A stretch of 64,000 bases of DNA, taken from the NCBI RefSeq assembly GCF_002127545.1, contig NZ_MUBK01000017.1, forward strand, positions 35,508-99,507, read 5' to 3'. Both the position numbers and the translations under genes were made by a program. The notes beneath the pieces were generated by a model that saw only the letters and a program-made list of their open reading frames with translations, had not been told where the DNA came from and made no database searches. Position 1 is the stretch's first letter. Every line of letters begins with the position of its first letter. This DNA is from Xenorhabdus beddingii. GTDB lineage: Bacteria > Pseudomonadota > Gammaproteobacteria > Enterobacterales > Enterobacteriaceae. Of this stretch, positions 60,095 to 64,000 are shown piece after piece.

Positions 60095-60155
60095 GTTATT
60101 TTTTGTCGGAAACTTGCGTTTTGGAAGCGAGTGTTGGAATCATCAGAGTTGGCTC

Positions 60156-61124
60156 ATGAATAAAGAGAAAAATACAGAGAGTAAAATGGGACATGTCCCT
60201 CGGTTTCATCGATCTTATTTGCATCCCCGTTATTGGGGGCTTTGGGCTGGCGTAGGTGTATTAGCGGGACTGGCTTATATCCCGGTGAAATGGCGTGACC
60301 CATTGCTGGCCAAGTTAGGTATTTGGGCGGGCAGAAAAGCAAAAAGTGCCCGTCGTAGGGCAAAAATCAACTTAATTTACTGTTTTCCTGAATTGACGGA
60401 ACAGCAACGCGAAGACTTAATCGATCGCATGTTTGCCTCCGCACCTCAATCATTCGTCATGTTGGCGGAACTTTGCCTGAGAGGTGCAAAACCGACCCTT
60501 GAGCGTACTCGGTGGCATGGCGAAGACATTATTCAAACCCTGAAAGCCCAGAACAAGAATGTCATTTTTATGGTTCCCCATGGGTGGGCAATTGATATAC
60601 CCGCTATGCTTTTGTCAGCACGTGGCTACAAAATATCAGGTATGTTTCACCATCAAAGCAATCCTGTGGCTGACTATTTATGGAATAAAGCACGCCAATA
60701 CTTTGGTGGTCAATTGCATTCCCGTGACGCAGGAATTAAACCCTTTATTGCATCGATACGTGGGGGAGCTTGGGGGTATTATTTGCCTGATCAGGATCAT
60801 GGCGAAGAACACAGCGAATTTGTCGATTTCTTTGCCACTTACAAAGCGACACTGCCTGCACTTGGGCGTTTAAAGAAAGTATGCCGCGCTGCGGTTGTCC
60901 CGTTATTTCCGGTTTATAACTGCCAAACCCATCAGTTGGATATTTATATTCGCCCACCCATGGACGACATAGCAGAGCAGGATGATGCTTATATTGCCCG
61001 CCGCATGAATCAGGAATTAGAAGAATTGGTTAAACCTAATCCTGAACAATATACCTGGATCTTAAAATTGCTCAAGACGCGCAAAGAAGGGGATATTGAG
61101 CCTTATAAAAGGACCGATCTTTAG
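60156..61124 (+). CDS. lpxM: Lipid A acyltransferase LpxM
   Basis: Late acyltransferase that adds the secondary myristoyl chain to lipid A. The HX4D catalytic motif is VPHGWAIDIPA near residue 142, with the conserved YYLPDQDHGEEHSEFVDFFA segment near 205 and the TWILKLLKTRKEG C-terminus, close to E. coli LpxM. The ATG at 60156 is used; a TTG 27 codons upstream lies inside the mepM terminator. The stop codon falls within the first copy of a 106-bp repeat. Inner-membrane protein. Confidence 0.95.
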   Translation: MNKEKNTESKMGHVPRFHRSYLHPRYWGLWAGVGVLAGLAYIPVKWRDPLLAKLGIWAGRKAKSARRRAKINLIYCFPELTEQQREDLIDRMFASAPQSFVMLAELCLRGAKPTLERTRWHGEDIIQTLKAQNKNVIFMVPHGWAIDIPAMLLSARGYKISGMFHHQSNPVADYLWNKARQYFGGQLHSRDAGIKPFIASIRGGAWGYYLPDQDHGEEHSEFVDFFATYKATLPALGRLKKVCRAAVVPLFPVYNCQTHQLDIYIRPPMDDIAEQDDAYIARRMNQELEELVKPNPEQYTWILKLLKTRKEGDIEPYKRTDL

Positions 61125-61224
61125 TGATTAACCTGAATTTCGCTTAAAAAAGAAACCCAGTGCCTGAGATAGACTGAACGTTCTTATCAAAAAGAATAGG
61201 GTTGTTGAGTTACTCAGGCATGAG
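61119..61224. repeat. 106-bp dispersed repeat, copy 1
   Basis: Direct repeat of 63251-63356 with 97 of 106 bases identical and no gaps. It overlaps the lpxM stop codon. Inside are the inverted repeat TGCCTGAG (61161-61168) / CTCAGGCA (61213-61220) and the palindrome GAACGTTC. Together the features suggest a hairpin-forming intergenic element, possibly the trace of a small mobile element. Confidence 0.9.
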
Positions 61225-61456
61225 GGGTATTAGTTCAGATGAGATCTGACACTTCGATTTGAAAAGAAGAGAGTTACCCGCTTTGATTTAAGATTCATCA
61301 CCTTTAATTAAAGCGGGTCTTATCAACCTTTTGTTGCGCTTCATATGGGCCAGCAAGGTATTACCTTGATTTATCGACCATCATGAGTTGCATTATGCTG
61401 TCCTTCTTGGGTTACTCGCTCCCTGCAGTTATTCTGATACACAATTACAATTTTTA
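61225..61456. other. Non-coding stretch after repeat copy 1
   Basis: No gene seen. An inverted repeat lies at 61276-61318 (ACCCGCTTT / AAAGCGGGT) with a loop of about 25 bases and no clear U-run; it may be a transcription end for the gene to its right. The rest, up to the stop of the halovibrin-like gene, shows nothing recognisable. Confidence 0.3.
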
Positions 61457-62305
61457 TTAATTTATATTAATTTGATCTCCTTGATCATAAGTAAAAAGGA
61501 TATCTTCATTCTTATTCTGAGGGAATGTTATTTTGATAATAGGTATTAATGTACCGGTAGATTGATAAAAATCTTTTTGATCATGTTGCGCATCTTGTAA
61601 CCCATCATTTTGATAAAAAAAGGCTTCTATCGGTAATTTCTCCGGAATATCTTGCTCCCAAGTCGCCAAAAGCAATTCATTGTTCGATGGTAAATCAATA
61701 AGAGAGCGAACTTTAATCGCTTGCATAAAGATATTTGCACTGCCATCACCAGTCACATCAAAACCACATTGAGCATCACGATTATTTGCGTAATAATTAA
61801 CCCATTGTTCTGCTGTGGTAACATTTTGTTGTTGACAAGAACCTCTATTTTGATGCCCTAACGAAGAGCCACATCCTTTATCACTTCTATCATCTGTGTC
61901 TCCATCAATAGGAAAATAACAGAGAGCTTCAGGATTAACTTTAGGACTATCTATATTATCAAGATATGGGGAAAATATATAACCATTATGATGATTGCCG
62001 TATAATGCAATAACTTTAACATCAGATCTTAGATAAGAGAATGAAACACTTCCCCTGCTTTGAGACTTTGGGCTAGGGTTCCATGAGTGATATTTATTTG
62101 ACGCAACAGTTCCCCTTATTAATACTCCTGAGCATAAAAATATCGGAAGTCCATCATCCCCACAGTATATTTGATTATCAAAATACCTTTGAGTGATTTT
62201 TTTTGCAACATCGTACCCGGTATCTGAATTAGCATTGGTGGTAGAAATAAAAAATGCCAATGTCATATACAGAAATAATTTAATCATTAATTTTATTCTT
62301 GCCAT
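61457..62305 (-). CDS. Secreted halovibrin (HvnA)-like protein
   Basis: About 282 aa with a classical signal peptide (MIKLFLYMTLAFFISTTNAN). The mature part has six or more Cys residues and strings that recall proteins annotated as halovibrin HvnA: FLCSGVLIRGT, YHSWNPSPKSQ, VSFSYLRSD, then QCGFDVTGDGS and QHDQKDFYQSTG. Halovibrins were described in Vibrio fischeri as secreted NAD-consuming or ADP-ribosylating enzymes, but no catalytic residue can be fixed here. The ATG at 62305 with AGGTGG before it is preferred over GTG three codons upstream. AT-rich, between two repeat copies; likely acquired. Similarity is recalled, not computed. Confidence 0.55.
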   Translation of the reverse strand: MARIKLMIKLFLYMTLAFFISTTNANSDTGYDVAKKITQRYFDNQIYCGDDGLPIFLCSGVLIRGTVASNKYHSWNPSPKSQSRGSVSFSYLRSDVKVIALYGNHHNGYIFSPYLDNIDSPKVNPEALCYFPIDGDTDDRSDKGCGSSLGHQNRGSCQQQNVTTAEQWVNYYANNRDAQCGFDVTGDGSANIFMQAIKVRSLIDLPSNNELLLATWEQDIPEKLPIEAFFYQNDGLQDAQHDQKDFYQSTGTLIPIIKITFPQNKNEDILFTYDQGDQININ

Positions 62306-62517
62306 AATATCCACCTGTAAATTTTTAATTTCTGATGAGATTTATTAATGTTTTAAAGAGGCATTGGTTTATAGGGCACATAGATAATTCAAAAAATGAT
62401 AATATCTATCAGTCGCAATATATTTGTTTTATTATGCACCAACATCTTATTAAAAATATTATACTTTATTTAAAGTGTGATAATGCTTATATAACTTGTC
62501 TTCATGCCTCAGAAAAA

Positions 62518-62754
62518 TCATACTCTGTGCCTGATTCCTACTACATAATCAACCAGCACAGTTTGCCCGGAAGCCATACCGGTATAGATGGGGACAGTTA
62601 CCTCTAAATTATCTAACCTATAATAATCTCCTTTTGTTAGTAGTGTGCCATTATTACCTGTAGTTTCTGGAACAGTTGGGAAATAATCCGGTAAACTGGA
62701 TGATATTTTTTCAATATTTACAGTTGCTGTTTTAGATTGTGCACTATTATCCAA
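62518..62754 (-). pseudogene. Ig-like (invasin/adhesin-type) domain remnant
   Basis: An open frame with no ATG (it begins at TTG, and the frame stays open for another 12 codons up to 62790 before a stop). The segment YRLDNLEVTVPIYTGMASGQTVLVDY has the periodicity of bacterial Ig-like repeats found in invasins and large adhesins. Only part of one repeat remains, without a signal or barrel. Probably a decay product of an adhesin gene. An intact inverse autotransporter begins about 1 kb to the right on the other strand. Confidence 0.5.
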
Positions 62755-62790
62755 TAGTGTTGCTACAGTATAATACCTTGGATAAGTTAA

Positions 62791-63694
62791 TTAGTAATTT
62801 AAAATGTTGACCAGAGAAATCAATGTTGCCTTATTAGATAAGTCTGTTCCCATATCTGTTGTTACTGTCATTTTGGTTGATTTTTATTTTTATGTTATTA
62901 TTTCAATAAATAATTATTTTATCCTCCATAATTTTATGAAATTTAATTTAAAATCCGATCTGTTTATTTTTTGGCAGTATCTTAGATTAAAATCATAAAT
63001 GCAATACATACATTAAAAATGCAACTATATGTTAAAATGACCATTTTATGGTATACACACTCGCCTTTTATTGGTTATTTATTAATCTTCCGGCATTCTA
63101 TAGGGTTCTGTCACATTAAATCCTTACCCAATATGATGTTATTTTTTTGATAGCGAACTTTGACGATGTCCCGGCATCCGAAATGCGTTCAAACGTTGAC
63201 AAGAATTGGTTTGGCATTCAATCCTGATGGTCACTAAATCAAGGATAGCTCTTTAGTGATTAACCTGAATTTCGCTTAAAAAAGACACTCAATGCCTGAG
63301 ATAGACTGAACGTTCTTATCAAAGAGAACACGATTGTTGAGCTATTCAGGCATGAGAAATTTTGACTGATTTTACTGCTTCATTGATGATTTTTTTAAAA
63401 CCAATTCCTTTTTGTTATCACTAATAGAGAGGAAATACCATCATTGGTGGACAGGGAGATTTTGAAATAGACTTAAAAAAAACAGAATGTAATGATGATT
63501 ACGGGACACAGATCCCATTTTATTAATGAATGGTTCAAATATTTCTTGCTGTTCAGTGATAACTATTTTGAATGACTCTAATTTGAATTTTCTAACTAAT
63601 ATTATAAGCAAGAATGGGTAAATGTCGCTCAGAATATGAAGTGTCGAGTAAAATTCTCAGCTATATAATAGAAATATTTTTGGAGTATTTGTAT
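62791..63694. other. AT-rich non-coding region with repeat copy 2
   Basis: No convincing gene. It holds the second 106-bp repeat (63251-63356). About 63,105-63,250 is less AT-rich than its surroundings and starts near TAGGGTTCTGTCAC, which has the look of an insertion-sequence end, but no transposase frame or matching inverted end is present. The 63,400-63,694 part is the probable 5' region of the following gene. Confidence 0.35.
63251..63356. repeat. 106-bp dispersed repeat, copy 2
   Basis: Second copy, same orientation as 61119-61224, with 9 mismatches. It keeps the TGCCTGAG arm and the GAACGTTC palindrome; the right arm has one change (TTCAGGCA). Its copies are 2,132 bp apart. Confidence 0.9.
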
Positions 63695-64000
63695 ATGTCA
63701 TTAAATTTTAGAGGATTTATTGGCTTTTTTATTTTGTTTTATATATTACTGATACCTCCTGCAATAGCTAATGCTTTAGCTGAGGGTAATATGAAAACAG
63801 CAAAGCCATATACTCATTCACAAAAAAACAACGATATTTCAGAAATTGATACGCCACATGTAGTGAGTAGTCATATTCAAACAATAAGCAATATTTTAAC
63901 CTCTTCTCCTGCTGAATTGGCAGAACAAGCCAAATCCTACGCTTTGGGTAAATTTAACCGCACCGTCACTTCTGAAGCGCAAAAATGGCTCTCACAGTTT
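63695..64000 (+). CDS. Inverse autotransporter (invasin/intimin family), 5' part
   Basis: Starts at ATG 63695 with TGGAG 9 nt upstream and runs off the window (102 codons visible). A signal peptide (GFFILFYILLIPPAIANA) is followed by a short spacer and the segment AEQAKSYALGKFNRTVTSEAQKWLSQF split by no stop, which is typical of the region before the beta-barrel of invasin/intimin proteins. The barrel and passenger lie outside. It would be an outer-membrane adhesin. Confidence 0.8.
   Translation, partial: MSLNFRGFIGFFILFYILLIPPAIANALAEGNMKTAKPYTHSQKNNDISEIDTPHVVSSHIQTISNILTSSPAELAEQAKSYALGKFNRTVTSEAQKWLSQF

Noticed and set aside
60075..60155. N-terminal extension of LpxM
   Set aside because: It begins at TTG inside the mepM terminator; LpxM family length and start fit the ATG at 60156.
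62335..62607. 90-codon plus-strand frame
   Set aside because: Opposite to and overlapping the Ig-like remnant, AT-rich codon use, no domain and no ribosome site.
63105..63250. Possible insertion-sequence end near TAGGGTTCTGTCAC
   Set aside because: No matching inverted end, target duplication or transposase frame could be found, so it is not called as a mobile element.

Overview
The window reads as chromosome of an entomopathogenic Enterobacterales bacterium of the Xenorhabdus/Photorhabdus group (Morganellaceae). This rests on the housekeeping proteins (ArgS, AspS, RuvABC, MepM, LpxM resemble but are not identical to E. coli versions), the largely E. coli-like order of the core genes, moderate GC with very AT-rich intergenic DNA, and the load of secretion and natural-product genes. 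The species cannot be fixed from the sequence alone.

Layout. (1) 1-19,723, minus strand: most of a type VI secretion locus. In transcription order it holds vgrG, a DUF2169/pentapeptide protein, a second pentapeptide protein, a DUF3540 protein, a PAAR-like DUF4150 protein, tssJ, tssK, tssL (with OmpA domain), tssM, tssA, tssB, tssC, hcp and tagH (FHA). The remaining genes (tssE, F, G, H) would lie to the left of the window. (2) 20,421-33,748: core genes murJ, argS, yecM, cutC, a mazF remnant, cmoB, cmoA, yecN, aspS, nudB, yebC, ruvC, ruvA, ruvB. (3) 34,267-55,988: a co-directional ten-gene biosynthetic operon placed exactly between ruvB and znuB, which are neighbours in E. coli. (4) 56,101-61,124: znuB, znuC, znuA, mepM, lpxM, with a Zur operator between the divergent znu genes. 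(5) 61,119-64,000: an accessory stretch with two copies of a 106-bp repeat flanking a secreted halovibrin-like gene and an Ig-like remnant, then the 5' end of an inverse autotransporter (invasin-type) gene.

The biosynthetic operon is the most novel part. Three tailoring or precursor enzymes come first: a radical-SAM amino acid 2,3-aminomutase, a fold-type I PLP enzyme, and a VioC/OrfP-like Fe(II)/2-oxoglutarate oxygenase. A split assembly line follows: acyl-ligase-ACP-KS-AT, then ACP-aminotransferase-C-A-T, then C-A-T. Interspersed are an MFS exporter, a ketopantoate-reductase-like enzyme and a Rieske oxygenase, and a stand-alone thioesterase ends the operon. The line resembles the mycosubtilin/iturin starter logic (fatty acid, one malonyl extension, transamination to a beta-amino acyl chain). 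It then adds what hand-read pockets suggest are one basic amino acid and one Asn-like residue. The aminomutase/oxygenase/PLP trio recalls beta-lysine and capreomycidine/streptolidine supply in viomycin and streptothricin pathways. I do not recognise the whole cluster as a described pathway.

A second recurring theme is short tandem repeats of exactly 15 bp at many unrelated places: in tagH, tssM, tssA, tssB, an NRPS linker and two intergenic regions of the biosynthetic operon.
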